The notes beneath the pieces were generated by a model. The model did not search any database. It had not been told where the DNA came from and worked only from the letters and a program-made list of their open reading frames with translations. Positions 1-10,925 of a stretch of 64,000 bases of DNA are shown one piece after another (the stretch's first letter is position 1; each line of letters begins with the position of its first letter). Position numbers and translations under genes: made by a program. The stretch lies in assembly GCF_905171765.1 (NCBI RefSeq), contig NC_053393.1:184817921-184881920 (forward strand), in the 5' to 3' direction. This DNA is from Bufo bufo (Eukaryota > Chordata > Amphibia > Anura > Bufonidae).

Positions 1-652
1 TATACGGCGTTGAAGTAACATTCATTGAGAGAGAGTCATGATTGTAATATTTAACCATCAAAACATTTCCCAGCATTATGCCACTGGAAGTCTTTTCATA
101 GGTTTGGTACTTTCACAATTTTATCATCCCAATAAAAACACAGTTAATTTGGGGAAGGTTGCTCAACTGGAAAATAAGAAAGCTTGAAAGGATTGTCTGT
201 CTCACAATAGCAATGAATGAAATAAAGTAAAACTCTTAATAAAAGTATAATAATCAGAATGAAATATGTCATAACGTATCAGAGTAAGATCAATTTATTA
301 GTCAGAGGACTGCTGTATTAAAATGCTAGGTAGCAATTGTACTGTTTGTAGCTGCATGCATAAAACAGAATAGATGAAAAATGGAAATAAGGAAACAACC
401 AGAAGCTAAATATGGGAATAGTCACTGAGCTAGCCTGGGTTACAAATCCAATTTTTAAATTCATTATAAGAGAAATGTAATTTAATAGAGGATGGGGGAA
501 GGAGAAGAGTAGCTAAAAAGAGTATCACTCACTATTAAAAATACAGCCCATTTATTTGTGAGCTGTGTAGTGCTTAATTTCTCCTGTGGTGGAGCTAAAT
601 TAAATACTTCCATTCCATTTATTATTTAAATGGGTTGTCCAGGCTTTTTCTA
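1..652. other. AT-rich stretch without recognisable feature
   Basis: I see no coding region, terminal inverted repeat, tandem array or RNA gene here. The sequence is AT-rich and looks like ordinary non-coding vertebrate DNA that borders the repeat-dense part of the window. Confidence 0.6.
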
Positions 653-660
653 TTGATGAC

Positions 661-950
661 TAGAGATGAGCAAATGTTTAAAAAATTTGATTCACCGATT
701 CGCCAAATTTTTCAGGAAAATTTTGATTAGATCCGAAAATATTTGCGGTGAATTACGCTAAAAACGGCTAATTCCTGGCTGCTGAGAGCCTTTATAGTGG
801 TGTAGAAAACTGTGCCTTGCAGTAACGCGCATAGGTAGTGAAATAATACTGTGAGTCCATATGAAATGCAGATGACAGGCGTCGCTCTTAGAATCACTGC
901 ACACTTCACTTTTTTTGGGCAGTCACCGCCCAAACTGACCAAATAACTCA
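661..950 (+). repeat. hAT-like dispersed repeat, TAGAGATGAGC end
   Basis: The repeat begins with TAGAGATGAGCAAAT, the same end seen at 9603 where a hAT transposon (hAT-2) starts. A second copy lies in reverse orientation at about 36872-37178 and matches over most of the length, including the stretch around 'gagcctttatagtggtgtag'. Neither copy carries a transposase. Known: TAGRGATGAGCRAA-type ends occur on hAT-derived repeats in frogs. Inferred: a non-autonomous or truncated hAT relative. Confidence 0.6.
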
Positions 951-1807
951 AGCATGAACTCAGCCTTACAGGTCGATGTTAGCGCCAAGAATAAGCGCAC
1001 TCCTTTCACACCGTCGCCAGCTGATTCCACATCGATGTCAACAGAACCTGTTCTTTTAAACGCGTATTCAAGTAGAGCCCCCCCTTACAGAGTGGAGATG
1101 GTGTCAGTAGTAAGTTTGTGTTGGCGTCACTGATTAATTTGCCCTTCTTCTGATCCATCAGAACAATAACCCACAAAAACCGGATCCTGTCTGTGGAGCA
1201 TCCGCATTCACTCGGTCAGCATTTGCTCAATAATCCATCAGTATTGCTAATGCCAAAAAATAAAAAAAAAACAGGAGTGGATCTAAAACAGAGATGACAC
1301 TTGTATGGAATATTGCATGTCTTCTGTGTTTTGTACCCACTCCTGCTTTTGGCTACCAAATCATAAGCCAAGTTTTGCAGTCACCCATCAATATTACCAT
1401 AAAAAAAACACTTTGAAAATAACAATTTCACCACAGCATCATTCGGTTCATACAGCAAAAGGAGTTTGCAGTCACCCATCAATTTCACCTAAAAAAACTA
1501 TTTTGAAATAAAAAATGTCACCAATAAAAGGATAACCGTATTCGGTTCATACAGAAGAAAGTGTACATTCACCCATACAATTTTCCCAAAAAAGGGCTTG
1601 TCCCAATAAAATTTCACCACCAAAAGAATAACAGAATTTGGTTCATACAAAAGAAAGTGTATTATCACTTTTTTTTAATGAAATACACCCCTATATGCTT
1701 TCAACAGAAATAACTGCAACAGTGCAGTGCATATATATTTTTCTTGTAGTACCGAATACGCCCCTATACGCGTTAACCAGAAATAACTGCAGAAGTGAAC
1801 TGAGAAT
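951..1807. repeat. ~97-bp tandem repeat (about 3 units) and flanks
   Basis: From about 1370 to 1680 a unit of ~97 bp is repeated imperfectly. The word 'ggttcatac' recurs at 1445, 1544 and 1640, followed by a CACCCATCAAT phrase and A-rich runs. No gene is visible. Arrays of this size lie beside the ends of the hAT elements elsewhere in the window, so this may be the subterminal region of the hAT-like repeat starting at 661. That link is an inference. Confidence 0.55.
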
Positions 1808-1991
1808 TAGAGATGGCCTAGCGGTCGTTTGGCGGCGAACTTTGCACGGTTCGCTGAACAGACGAACATATGGCGATGTCCGCCGGCGCCTTATTCTTAG
1901 CATTGTGAAGAATTTTGACCCATGAAACATCCATCAGGAGGGACAGGACAGCCAATTGAGACATTTCAGCACATGGACACCCCCCCTACCC

Positions 1992-2000
1992 TATAAATAA
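1992..2000 (+). promoter_or_regulatory. Candidate TATA box of hAT-1
   Basis: TATAAATAA lies about 180 bp inside the hAT-1 5' end and upstream of the leader repeats. hAT-2 has the equivalent CCTATAAATAG followed by a similar 'GGCAGCCAT' phrase at the same relative place. The shared arrangement supports a transposon promoter; no transcript evidence is available. Confidence 0.4.
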
Positions 2001-2197
2001 ACCCGATCTGGCAGCCATTTTACATTTAGTTTTTTGCCAGGGAGAAGTTGCTGTGTGGAGCAAGGACAGACTGTTAGGGACACCAAACGCTAGCTAATAG
2101 GGCCACAAAAGTCCTTTTAAGGACTGGTATAGGCGTACTATCGATAAGTGTGACATACAGAGGGGTGTGATATACTTATAATATACTTTCTAACATA

Positions 2198-3650
2198 CAC
2201 TGCTCAAAAAAATAAATGGAACACAAAAATAATAAATTTGGAGTCACACTCAAAATTAAAGTGGAAAAACACACTACAGGCTGATCCAACTTTGATGTAA
2301 TGTCCTTAAAACAAGTCAAAATGAGGCTCAGTAGTGTGTGTGGCCTCCACGTGCCTGTTTGACCTCCCTACAATGCCTGTGCATGCTCCTGATGAGGTGG
2401 CGGACGGTCTCCTGAGGGATCTCCTCCCAGACCTGGACTAAAGCATCTGCCAACTCCTGGACAGTCTGTGGTGCAACGTGACGTTGGTGGATAGAGCGAG
2501 ACATGATGTCCCAGATGTGCTCAATTGGATTCAGGTCTGGGGAATGGGCGGGCCACTCCATAGCATCAATGCCTTCGTCTTGCAGGAACTGCTGACACAC
2601 TTCAGTCACATGAGGTCTAGCATTGTCTTGCATTAGGAGGAACCCAGGGCCAACCGCACCAGCATATGGTCTCACAAGGGGTCTGAGGATCTCATCTCGG
2701 TACCTAATGGCAGTCAGGCTACCTCTGCAGAGCACATGGAGGGCTGTGCGGCCCTCCAAAGAAATGCCACCCCACACCATTACTGACCCAATGCCAAACC
2801 GGTCATGCTGGAGGATGTTGCAGGCAGCAGAACGTTCTCCACGGCGTCTCCAGACTCTGTCACGTCTGTCACATGTGCTCAGTGTGAACCTGCTTTCATC
2901 TGTGAAGAACACAGGGCGCCAGTGGCGAATTTGCCAATCTTGGTGTTCTCTGGCAAATGCCAAACGTCCTGCACTGTAAGTAACTCCTGCTGTAAGCACA
3001 ACCCCTACCTGTGGATGTCGGGCCCTCATATCACCCTCATGGAGTCTGTTTCTGACCGTTTGAGCAGACACAATTTGTGGCCTGCTGGAGGTCATTTTGC
3101 AGGGCTCTGGCAGTGCTCCTCCTGTTCCTCCTTGCACAAAGGCGGAGGTAGCGGTCCTGCTGCTGGGTTGTTGCCCTCCTACGGCCTCCTCCACGTCTCC
3201 TGATGTACTGGCCTGTCTCCTGGTAGCGCCTCTATGTTCTGGACACTACGCTGACAGACACAGCAAACCTTCTTGCCACAGCTCGCATTGATGTGCCATC
3301 CTGGATAAGATGCACTACCTGAGCCACTTGTGTGGTTGTAGACTCCGTCTCATGCTACCACTAGAGAGAAAGCACCGCCAGCATTCAAAAGTGACCAAAA
3401 CATCAGCCAGGAAGCATAGGAACTGAGAAGTGGTCTGTGGTTACCACCTGCAGAACCACTCCTTTATTGGGGGTATCTTGCTAATTGCCTATAATTTCCA
3501 CCTGTTGTCTATCCCATTTGCACAACAGCATGTGAAATTGATTGTCACTCAGTGTTGCTTCCTAAGTGGACAGTTTGATTTCACAGAAGTGTGATTGACT
3601 TGGAGTTACATTGTGTTGTTTAAGCGTTCCCTTTATTCTTTTGAGCAGTG
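2198..3650 (-). mobile_element. Tc1-like DNA transposon, TA duplication
   Basis: The element starts CACTGCTCAAAAAAATAAA at 2198 and ends with the inverted form TTTATTCTTTTGAGCAGTG at 3650. TA dinucleotides flank it at 2196-2197 and 3651-3652, the normal Tc1/mariner target duplication. It is 1,453 bp long with one transposase on the minus strand. It interrupts the first ~183-bp leader repeat of hAT-1, so it inserted later. Only the transposase frame is damaged; the ends look usable in trans. Confidence 0.92.
2328..3354 (-). pseudogene. Tc1-like transposase, DD34E, frameshifted N-terminus
   Basis: This encodes a cut-and-paste transposase that would bind the element's terminal repeats and move it into TA sites. 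A 288-residue open frame (3194-2328) holds the catalytic triad: D in FFTDESRF, D in LMQDNARPH, and E in SPDLNPIEH with 34 residues between the last two. The C-terminus is complete. Upstream the helix-turn-helix part continues (about 3354-3090) in another frame: it contains a stop codon near 3250, and the change of frame falls at about 3080-3100. The first in-frame methionine of the long ORF is therefore not the true start. Family members are usually ~340 residues. Probably inactive as it stands. Confidence 0.9.
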
Positions 3651-3652
3651 TA

Positions 3653-4165
3653 TAAAGTATATTATAATGAATTTGTATTGTGCAGCAATTGTGTGTGGTT
3701 TTGCTGAGATACCGCAGCTATATAGAGGGACAATCGATATTCAAATAATTGATTGCAACTGGTGTGACATACCTGTTGCCCCCAAAAAAACTGATAGAGG
3801 GGTGCGATATACCTATAATATACTTTCTAACATAGAAAGTATATTATAGTGCATTTGTATTGTACAGCAGTTGTGTGCGGTTCTGCTGAGATACCGCAGC
3901 TAGATAGAGGGACAAACGCTATTGGAATAACTAATTGCAACTGGTGTGATTTACCTGTTGCCCCCCAAAAAAATCTGATTGAGGGGTGTGATACACCTAT
4001 AATATACCTTCTAAAATACAAAGTATATTATAGTGCACTTGTATTGTGCAGCAGTTGTGTGCGGTTCTGCTTAGATACTGCAGCTAGATAGAGGGACAAA
4101 CGCTATTGTAATAAGTAAATGCAACAGGTGTGATATACCTGTTGCCCCCCAAAAAAACTGATTAA
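3653..4165 (+). repeat. ~183-bp tandem leader repeat of hAT-1
   Basis: A unit of 182-184 bp containing 'aaagtatattat', 'cagcagttgtgtgcggttctgct' and 'gatagagggacaaacgct' is repeated, with phase markers at 3654, 3836 and 4020. A first partial unit lies at about 2053-2195, on the other side of the Tc1 insertion. It lies between the candidate promoter and the transposase start of hAT-1, so it would be transcribed as 5' leader. Confidence 0.75.
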
Positions 4166-4775
4166 GGGGTGCGATATACCTGCTTCCACAAAATACTGAT
4201 TGAGGGGTGTGATACACCGGCTTCCACAAAATATTGATTGAGGGGTGTGATACACCGGCTTCCACCAAATAAAGACCGAGGCCTGCAATACACCAGCTTC
4301 CACCAAATATTGATTAAGGGGTTTGATATACCAACTTCCAGCAAATACTCATTATTGGGTTCTATATACCTGTTTCCACAAAGTACTGATACAGGGTATT
4401 GATATACTGGCTTCCACCAAATATTGATTGAGGACTGCGATACACCAGCTTCCACCAAATATCGATTAAGGGGTTTGATTTGCCGGCCTCCAGCAAATAC
4501 TCATTATTGGGTTCTATATACCTGTTTCCGCAAAATACTGATACAGGGTATTGATATACCGGCTTCCACCAAATATTGATTGAGGCCTGCGATACACCAG
4601 CTTCCACCAAATATTGATTAAGGGGTTTGATTTGCCGGCTTCTAGCAAATACTCATTATTGGGTTCTATATACCTGTTTCCACAAAATACTGATAGAGTG
4701 GATTGATATACCGGCTTCCACAAAATATTGATGGAGGCCTGCGATATACCTGCTTCCAGAAATATTGCTCTTCTA
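4165..4775 (+). repeat. 38-bp minisatellite in 152-bp higher-order units
   Basis: Units of about 38 bp built on 'gatacaccggcttccacc' and 'aaatattgattgagg' repeat across the region. Four successive variants form a 152-bp block (Y-ACACC, AAGGGG-TTTGAT, TTATTGGGTTC, ACAGGG-TATT types) that repeats about three times between 4270 and 4770. On the reverse strand this gives near-identical peptides offset by 152 bp, which I treat as fortuitous. It directly precedes the hAT-1 transposase. Confidence 0.7.
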
Positions 4776-4805
4776 TAGGGACTTTGTCACAGGGTCATTT
4801 TGAAA

Positions 4806-7800
4806 ATGACAGGCAGAGGAAGAGGCAGGCCATTCCGCAGGGGTATTAGGGGTCGGGCAGGTGCACCAGGCCGGAGCTTAAGTGAGAAGTTGGAGAAGGT
4901 GTGTGCGATTACGTCAAAGGGCGCACCAGAGTGGTTGAGTGGCTCACTCAGCCTTCGCTTCTGCACCATCTTCATCCTCTGTATCAGCACCCTCCTCACT
5001 CTCTGCTGTGTGCACCCCCAAAGACACCACCACCAACACCATAGCCCTTCCACTCGAGTCAGAGGAATTATTTCCCCGTCCATTCCCAGACCATACAGAT
5101 GCGCAGCCATTCTTGGCATCGGAAGAGGTAGAGGAGGTTGCAACGGCCGCCACCCAGCGGTCTGACGACAGTACTCAGATCAGCCCAAGGAGGGTGGTCC
5201 CCGCTGTTGCTGCCTACTCCGAAACCTCTAATGTCAGTGGTGGTGAAGGTGACGATGATGACATGTCGATGGATCCCCACAAGAGAGGAAGAGGAGGGGA
5301 GTTCAGAGGGAGAAACAAGGCAGCAGATAGGGAGGAGAAGGAGGAAAAGCAGGCAGAACTCACAGTGCACAGGAGTCAAAAAGCAGACAGCAAATGTATT
5401 TGGAGCAAGCCATCCACCATGTTTGGTCACATCTGGCACTCCCAGGACGCCGGCATATGGCTCTGCAGTGTGGGCTTTTTTTAATGTGTCAGCTGCTGAC
5501 AATAGTGTTGCCATCTGCAGCCTGTGTTGTCACTGCATAAGTCGCGGTAAACGCAACACTCACCTAGGTTCGACTGCCTTAAGAAGGCACCTGGCCTCCC
5601 ATTACCGAACCCGGTGGGAGCACACCGTCAGAACCCACAAAGCCACATTCCCTGTGCTCCACGTCCTGCCTCTACTCCTTCTTCTTCTCTTTTTTCCTAC
5701 CATTTGTCCTCCAGTCCACCTTCCACCGTACTGTCGTCGCATTCATCTGGCAAAAGGCAGGCTTCCGTGGCCCAAATGTTGGAACGTAAAAAGTTGATGA
5801 CGCCGGATAACCCTCTTGCCCAATAACTGACCGCCGGCTTGTCGGAACTGCCAGCCCGCCAACTACTTCCATATAAAGTGATGGACTCGGAGGCCTTTAG
5901 AAAATTTGTGGCCATTGGCACACTGCATTGGAAGGTCCCCGGAAGGAAATTTTTCTCCCAGAGCATCCCAGAGCTATATGGCCATGTTCAGCAGCAAGTG
6001 AATGTATCTATGGCACACAGTGTTAGTGCCAAGATACATATGACCACATACACGTGGTCTAGCAAACGAGGGAAGGGAAGGTACATAACTTTTACTGCCC
6101 ACGGGGTGAAACTTCTGACCGCTGTCAAATATGCAACCCGTGGCACCCGTGTAGATTTGGTGTTACCGCCATGGATTGCATGCAGGCCTGCCACTTCTTC
6201 TCCTCCTCCCACTCCATCCTCCGTCTCCTCCTCGGCTGACTCCTCCTTTTCCACTGCTACTGCCTCTCCCGCTGCACCCCCCAGCTCCCCAGAACCTATT
6301 TGACGTGCCAGGTGAGACGTTGCCATGCTGTGCTGCGGCTGTTGTGCCTGGAAGCCAAGAGCCACACGGGTACTGCACTCCTTTCATCTCTGTGGTCACA
6401 GGCCGATTAGTTGCTAACCCCGCTTAAAGGGGTATTCTCATCTTAATGATCACTGTAAAATCTGTTAATGATTTAACAGTGATCATTTTTCTAAATATAT
6501 TTAATTAACTAATTCCCACCCCTTAGAAGAAAATAAACATATACTTACCTGACTGTTGTCTTCCATCTCCCTTGGTTACAGCCACCGCTCTTCTCAGGAA
6601 TCGCGGTGGCCACGCTTGCGCAGACGACTTCTCTTCTCCCGGCCGGCCGCGCGCAGTCCCGAAAGTGCACGCCGAGGCCGCGCATGCGCTATGGTAATTT
6701 CTTCCTGGCCAGTATAGTATAATTGCCAGGAAGAAGTCACCAGGGCGCATGCGCGGCCTCGGCATGCACGGCCTCGGCATGCGCGTTCAGTCCAGCGCGT
6801 GGCCCGGCCGGGAGAAGACTTCAATCAAGATGGAGCCCGCCCCCTGCCGAGTGCCGAAACCAGGAAGTGGACAGCGCGCCTGGAGCAGGTAATTATGAAA
6901 CGGCGTGTTGATAATACCCCTTTAATTTGACTGTTGGCAAAGTGGTGTGCGACAACAGTGCCAATCTGCTGAGCACGCTGAAACAGGGCAAAATGACACA
7001 CATGCCGTGCATGGCACACGTCCTGAACTTAGTCGTGCAGTGATTCGATGCCAAATACCCTGGGATCTAGGACGTCTTGTGGCAGGCCAGGAAAATCTCT
7101 GGCCACTTTAGAAGATCTAATACTGCCATGGCTCACCTTGCTGACGTTCAGCGGCGACACCAATTGCCCGTCAGACGTCTGACTTGTGACTGCCCGACGC
7201 ACTGAAACTCCACCTTGTATATGCTTGATAGGCTGCTCCAGCAGCAATGTGCCGTTAACGACTACCTGTTCGAACTCTGCGGCAGGACAGGTTCTGGGAG
7301 CTTTTTTTTTTTTTTTTTTCCACCGCGCCAGTGGCTGCTCATGCGCGATGCATGCAGACTTCTTTGGCCATTTGATGGGATCACCAAACTGGACAGTCGC
7401 AGCCAGGGCGCATTCTGTGACATTGTACCTTACTCCTTCTTTCTGGAGCGTGCATTGCATCCTGTCATTGATCAAGCCATCGAGGAGCAGGAGCAGGAAG
7501 ATGAGGAAGTCGCAATGCTGAATAAAATCCCAGGGGGGCTACTCCATCTGAAGTCAGCAGGAGTCTGAAGAGGAGTCAGAAGAGGATGGTGCCTGGGGGG
7601 GAGGAGGAGGAGCAAGAAGAGCAGGCTTTAAACATTTTGGGGATCCCTGGTGTTGTCCGTGGCTGGGGGGAGGAGACTGAGGACAACATTCTCCTGGGCG
7701 ATGAGCAGGAGCCAGGCCACTCCACTGCTTCCTATTTAGTGCAAATGGGGGACTTTATGCTCCAGTGTTTGAAGAGGGACCCCCGTATAAAAAGCATAAA

Positions 7801-7880
7801 GGGCAAGGACCAGTACTGGGTGGCAACGTACTTAGACCCCCGGTACAAACACAAAATGGCCGCAGCCCCCTCCCAAATGG
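4806..7880 (+). pseudogene. hAT-1 BED-type transposase, broken, C-terminus lost
   Basis: The likely start is ATG 4806 (MTGRGRGRPFRRG), a Gly/Arg-rich tail typical of this group. A BED zinc finger follows at about 5460-5606: aromatic WAFF, C-X2-C in ICSLC, and RHLASH histidines. Next come core segments: 'YKVMDSEAFRKFV' (about 5870), 'KIHMTTYTWSS' (about 6030), 'MAHVLNLVV' (about 7010), 'CRLLWPFDGITK' (about 7350) and 'YWVATYLDPRYKHKM' (about 7815). Frames change near 4900-5200, after 5797 and at 6303. Stop codons interrupt the segment at 7035-7210. A TTAA MITE splits the core at 6424. The C-terminal dimerisation motif (LSER.FSAAGG) is absent. Known role: cut-and-paste transposition with 8-bp duplications. 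Not functional here. Confidence 0.85.
6424..6925. mobile_element. piggyBac-like palindromic MITE (TTAA duplication)
   Basis: Terminal repeats AAAGGGGTATTCTCATC and, inverted at the other end, AAAGGGGTATTATCAAC are flanked by TTAA at 6424-6427 and 6922-6925. The interior is GC-rich and nearly palindromic around about 6720, with GCATGCGCGGCCTCGGC on both arms. A small hairpin (TGATCACTG/CAGTGATCA) lies at 6447-6486. No transposase is present. It interrupts the hAT-1 transposase. TTAA targeting is a property of piggyBac and Kolobok elements; the AAAGGGG end is my reason for favouring piggyBac. Confidence 0.8.
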
Positions 7881-7885
7881 CCGCA

Positions 7886-8100
7886 GCCCCTGAAGAAGCT
7901 AACTGCGAAACCCGGGTCGGTCATCTTTATGTGCATGCTAACAACTTTGAATTTGTGAGTACAATAAAACCCTGTTACCATTAAGATATCGAGGGTATTG
8001 CACCATCTCTTCTGTTCCTTTGTGAAGGTATTTTGACCCGGTGTTGGAATCAGCGGTCGGTGGCTCATGACGGGATCTGAGGACCAGCAGGAGGTGTATA
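7886..8100 (+). repeat. Penelope-like element terminal fragment with hammerhead-like core
   Basis: The fragment contains CTGAAGA (7890-7896), a GCGAAAC box (7905-7911) and CCCGGGTC (7911-7918). It continues with 'acaataaaaccctgttacca' and 'gagggtattgcacca', phrases typical of the pseudo-LTRs of vertebrate Penelope-like elements. No reverse transcriptase is attached. It truncates hAT-1. Known: Penelope-like pseudo-LTRs can carry minimal hammerhead ribozymes with a very short helix III. Confidence 0.5.
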
Positions 8101-9602
8101 ACTGCTTCCCTGTATGAGAAATACGTACCTGTGACTGTTGCTTCTGAAAGCTGGATGCGATTTCAGTTCCCCATCTTTATAGGATTCCATTTGAACTACT
8201 GACATACATCACTGACACATAGCGCGGTTCCCGCACCTACTGTTTTACTTTGCTGCCCCTATAAGTCTATGGAGCAAAGACGAAGGAGGAAAAGCTAAGT
8301 GTGAGAGAATCAAAGAGAAATGTTACTGCAGCAAATAGTGGATGTTTACTGTCGCACAGCTGCTGGATTCATATCTACATTCCTAGGTACTTCTGTATAA
8401 TGTCCTCCATGGTGCTGCTACTTCTCTGTATATGATAAAAGTCATAGGGGAGCAGTGTGTCTTCCTCTCTATGTGTGCAGTATATGGGAGACATGATAGC
8501 AGCTACTCTCTGCCAAAAATTGATAAGTAGACATAAAGCCTGTAGAAGGGAACTAGTGATCAATGCAGAATGCAAGTCATATAATGGCGACTTATCATGC
8601 TATGATTCATGTGCACACATGATGACTTATTCTGGAAAGTCATCTGAAATGACAGGTACACTTTAAATGCATTTGCTGACAACTAGGGAATCCAGTAAAA
8701 TAACTTTTTATATTTTCAGTCCTCTGAAGATTATATCTAAGGGATGTCTGTCAGTAATTTTGACTAGGCCAAAATCTGAAATAAAACTACATATTCACAT
8801 TAATCCGGATAATAAAAGCTCTACAAAAGGTATGTTTTCACAGCTCATGCCAGCCCCTACTTAGTCATGTCAGCATTTTAGCATGGTCAAAATCGCTGAC
8901 AACCTCTGCTTAAGGATATATTCTAATTTCAGCAAATAAAGTGTATTAATTTTTATTATCTAATGGTATTTTTTTTTTTTATATATATATAGCAATTATT
9001 CAGCTTTCAAGAAGCCTGCTTTTCAAGATTACTGTCATTGTGCGGTATCCATTGTTTTCTTCCAGAGAAAGAAAATCTTTTCTGGTCATTTAAAAAAAGG
9101 CTAGGTAAAACACAAAGCTTTGATAATTGTACTGTAACTATTTTGCAGTCATTTAATCATTTACAGTATGTTGAATTTCCACAGTGTCAATATCACCTTT
9201 TATGCTGGCAGTGAAAGTGCTAAGTGTGAAAGAAGTGTGAAAGAAGTTCCATCCTGCTCTTGAAGCATCTGCATGCTCTCAGTGTGCTGAAAGCCATCCT
9301 ATCCAGGAACCTGAATCCAGGAACCCGGAATCCTGAAATACAGTAGCTGTCCCTAGGCATTTCCCTCACTAATAAGGGTTCATCAGAGAACTCTTCCAGG
9401 TAATGATAAGATAGATAAACTGATAACTATGGGCCAAATGTAAAGATATCGAGAGGTCAAGTACAAACTTGTAGTCAGCTCATCTGGCTTCTTAATTGTA
9501 GTCCTTTGGGTACACAGTAAATAGCTGAAAAGCTTCAACTAGAAAATATCCAACAGTCATGCTGTGACTAAGATCTTATGATCTAAACGTGAGAGCAAAG
9601 AT
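8101..9602. other. Non-coding stretch, one possible MITE end
   Basis: No gene is recognised. TGACAGGTACACTTTAAAT at 8650-8668 resembles the right end of a TTAA-targeted MITE (inverted, TTAAAGTGTACCTGTCA), but I could not find a matching left end. An (AT)n run lies near 8980. The rest looks unique. Confidence 0.45.
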
Positions 9603-10033
9603 TAGAGATGAGCAAATCGAAGTTGACAAAGTGGAATTCGATCCGAATTTCAGGAAAAATTTGATTCGCACTGAAGTCGAATGTCCTCAAGCTTCGCGGT
9701 AATCAGGCCCGTCGCTAACAGACAGGCAAAACAAGCAATTGCTTGGGGCCCCGAGCTGGTTGGGGCCCCGAGCTGGCCCGGGGCCAAGCAGAGCCGGTGC
9801 TTGTTTTGCTGAGTAACTCAGAAGATCCAATGGTATATTCTAACCCCCAGGCGTTCCCATGGTGACGGGGACGCTTGCCTGGGGGTTAGAGTATACCATC
9901 TGAGTTTTACGAGCTGAGTTTTACGAGCTCAGTGAGATCGTAAAAACTCAAATCCGATGGTATATTCTAACCCCCAGGCGTTCCCATGGTGACAGGGATG
10001 CTTGCCTGGGTGTTAGAATATACAGGGCCACGC

Positions 10034-10400
10034 CGCTCACAGCAATATATTTATAAACTAATCAGTAACTACTTTAACTACTTTAACTTTAATCATTGCT
10101 CATTGCTGAGCTCTTTACTTGGATTATTTGGATATCGATTCTTACTTTGTCTTAGCTCCGGTAATAGCAGGCAGTGCGGGGGGCGGCGCTCACTCACTGA
10201 CGTCACGCGCCTGCTCCTCCCACTAGGCGGCGCAGGCGCGTGACGTCAGTGAGTGAGCGCCGCCTGCACTGCTTGCTGTTACCGGAGCTAAGACAAAGTA
10301 AGAATCGATATCCAAATAATCCAAGTAAAGAGCTCAGCAATGAGCAATGATTAAAGTTAAAGTAGTTACTGATTAGTTTATAAATATACTGCTGTGAGCG
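10034..10400. repeat. Long palindrome, arms ~170-180 bp
   Basis: Left arm 10034-10214 and right arm 10232-10400 are inverse copies around a centre near 10223 (GACGTCACGCGCCTGC against GCAGGCGCGTGACGTC). The left arm has a ~12-bp ACTTTAACT duplication the right arm lacks. Translations of the two strands give the same peptide, which follows from the symmetry and is not evidence of coding. Confidence 0.9.
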
Positions 10401-10404
10401 TCGG

Positions 10405-10925
10405 GGAGGGGGATCTGTGGATGGCACTGTTATGGAGGGGATCTGTGGATGGCACTGCCATCCACAGATCCCCTACAGTGCCATCCACAGATCCCCCTCC
10501 CCTAAACAGTGCCATCCACAGATCTCCCCCCTAAACAGTGCCATCCACAGATCCCCCCTAAATAGTGCCATCCACAGATCCCCCTAAACAGTGCCATCCA
10601 CAGATCCCCCCTAAACAGTGCCATCCACAGATCCCCCTCCCCTAAACAGTGCCATCATGGCACTGTTTAGGGGAGGGGGGATCTGTGGATGGCACTGTTT
10701 AGGGGGGATCTGTGGATGGCACTGTTTAGGGGGATCTGTGGATGGCACTGTTTAGGGGGGAGATCTGTGGATGGCACTGTTTAGGGGAGGGGGATCTGTG
10801 GATGGCACTGTTTAGGGGGGGGGGATCTGGGGATGGCACTGTTTAGGGGGGATCTGTGGAATGCACTGTTTAGGGGGATCTGTGGATGGCACTGTTTAGG
10901 GGAGGGAGATCTGTGGATGGCACTG
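10405..10925. repeat. GATCTGTGGATGGCACTG minisatellite in both orientations
   Basis: The unit GATCTGTGGATGGCACTG plus a TTTAGGGG-type spacer repeats about every 26-40 bp. Units from about 10446 to 10660 are in the inverse orientation (CAGTGCCATCCACAGATC) and those from 10660 to 10925 in the forward orientation, so the array itself is a large inverted repeat centred near 10658. It lies inside the non-autonomous hAT element. Confidence 0.9.

Larger units (their letters stand above)
1808..7885 (+). mobile_element. hAT-1: decayed autonomous hAT transposon, 3' end missing
   Basis: The 5' end is TAGAGATGGCC at 1808. A TATA-like box lies at 1992, followed by a tandem leader (2050-4770) and a broken BED-type hAT transposase (4806-7880). 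The transposase lacks its C-terminal dimerisation region. At about 7885 the sequence switches to a Penelope-like terminus, so the 3' terminal repeat is gone. Two younger elements sit inside: a Tc1 at 2198-3650 (TA duplication) and a TTAA MITE at 6424-6925. A second, inverted and internally deleted copy of the family is at 32810-34376. Confidence 0.75.

Noticed and set aside
1638..1930. Overlapping ORFs near the 5' end of hAT-1
   Set aside because: They cross the terminal repeat of the transposon and show no protein motif.
4162..4723. Repetitive minus-strand ORFs (FGGSRY/WWKPVY repeats) as a repeat protein
   Set aside because: They arise from the 38-bp minisatellite; each stops at array variation and there is no start context.
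10203..10427. Conserved peptide encoded on both strands (also 9986-10243)
   Set aside because: Product of the 180-bp-arm palindrome; no independent evidence of translation.
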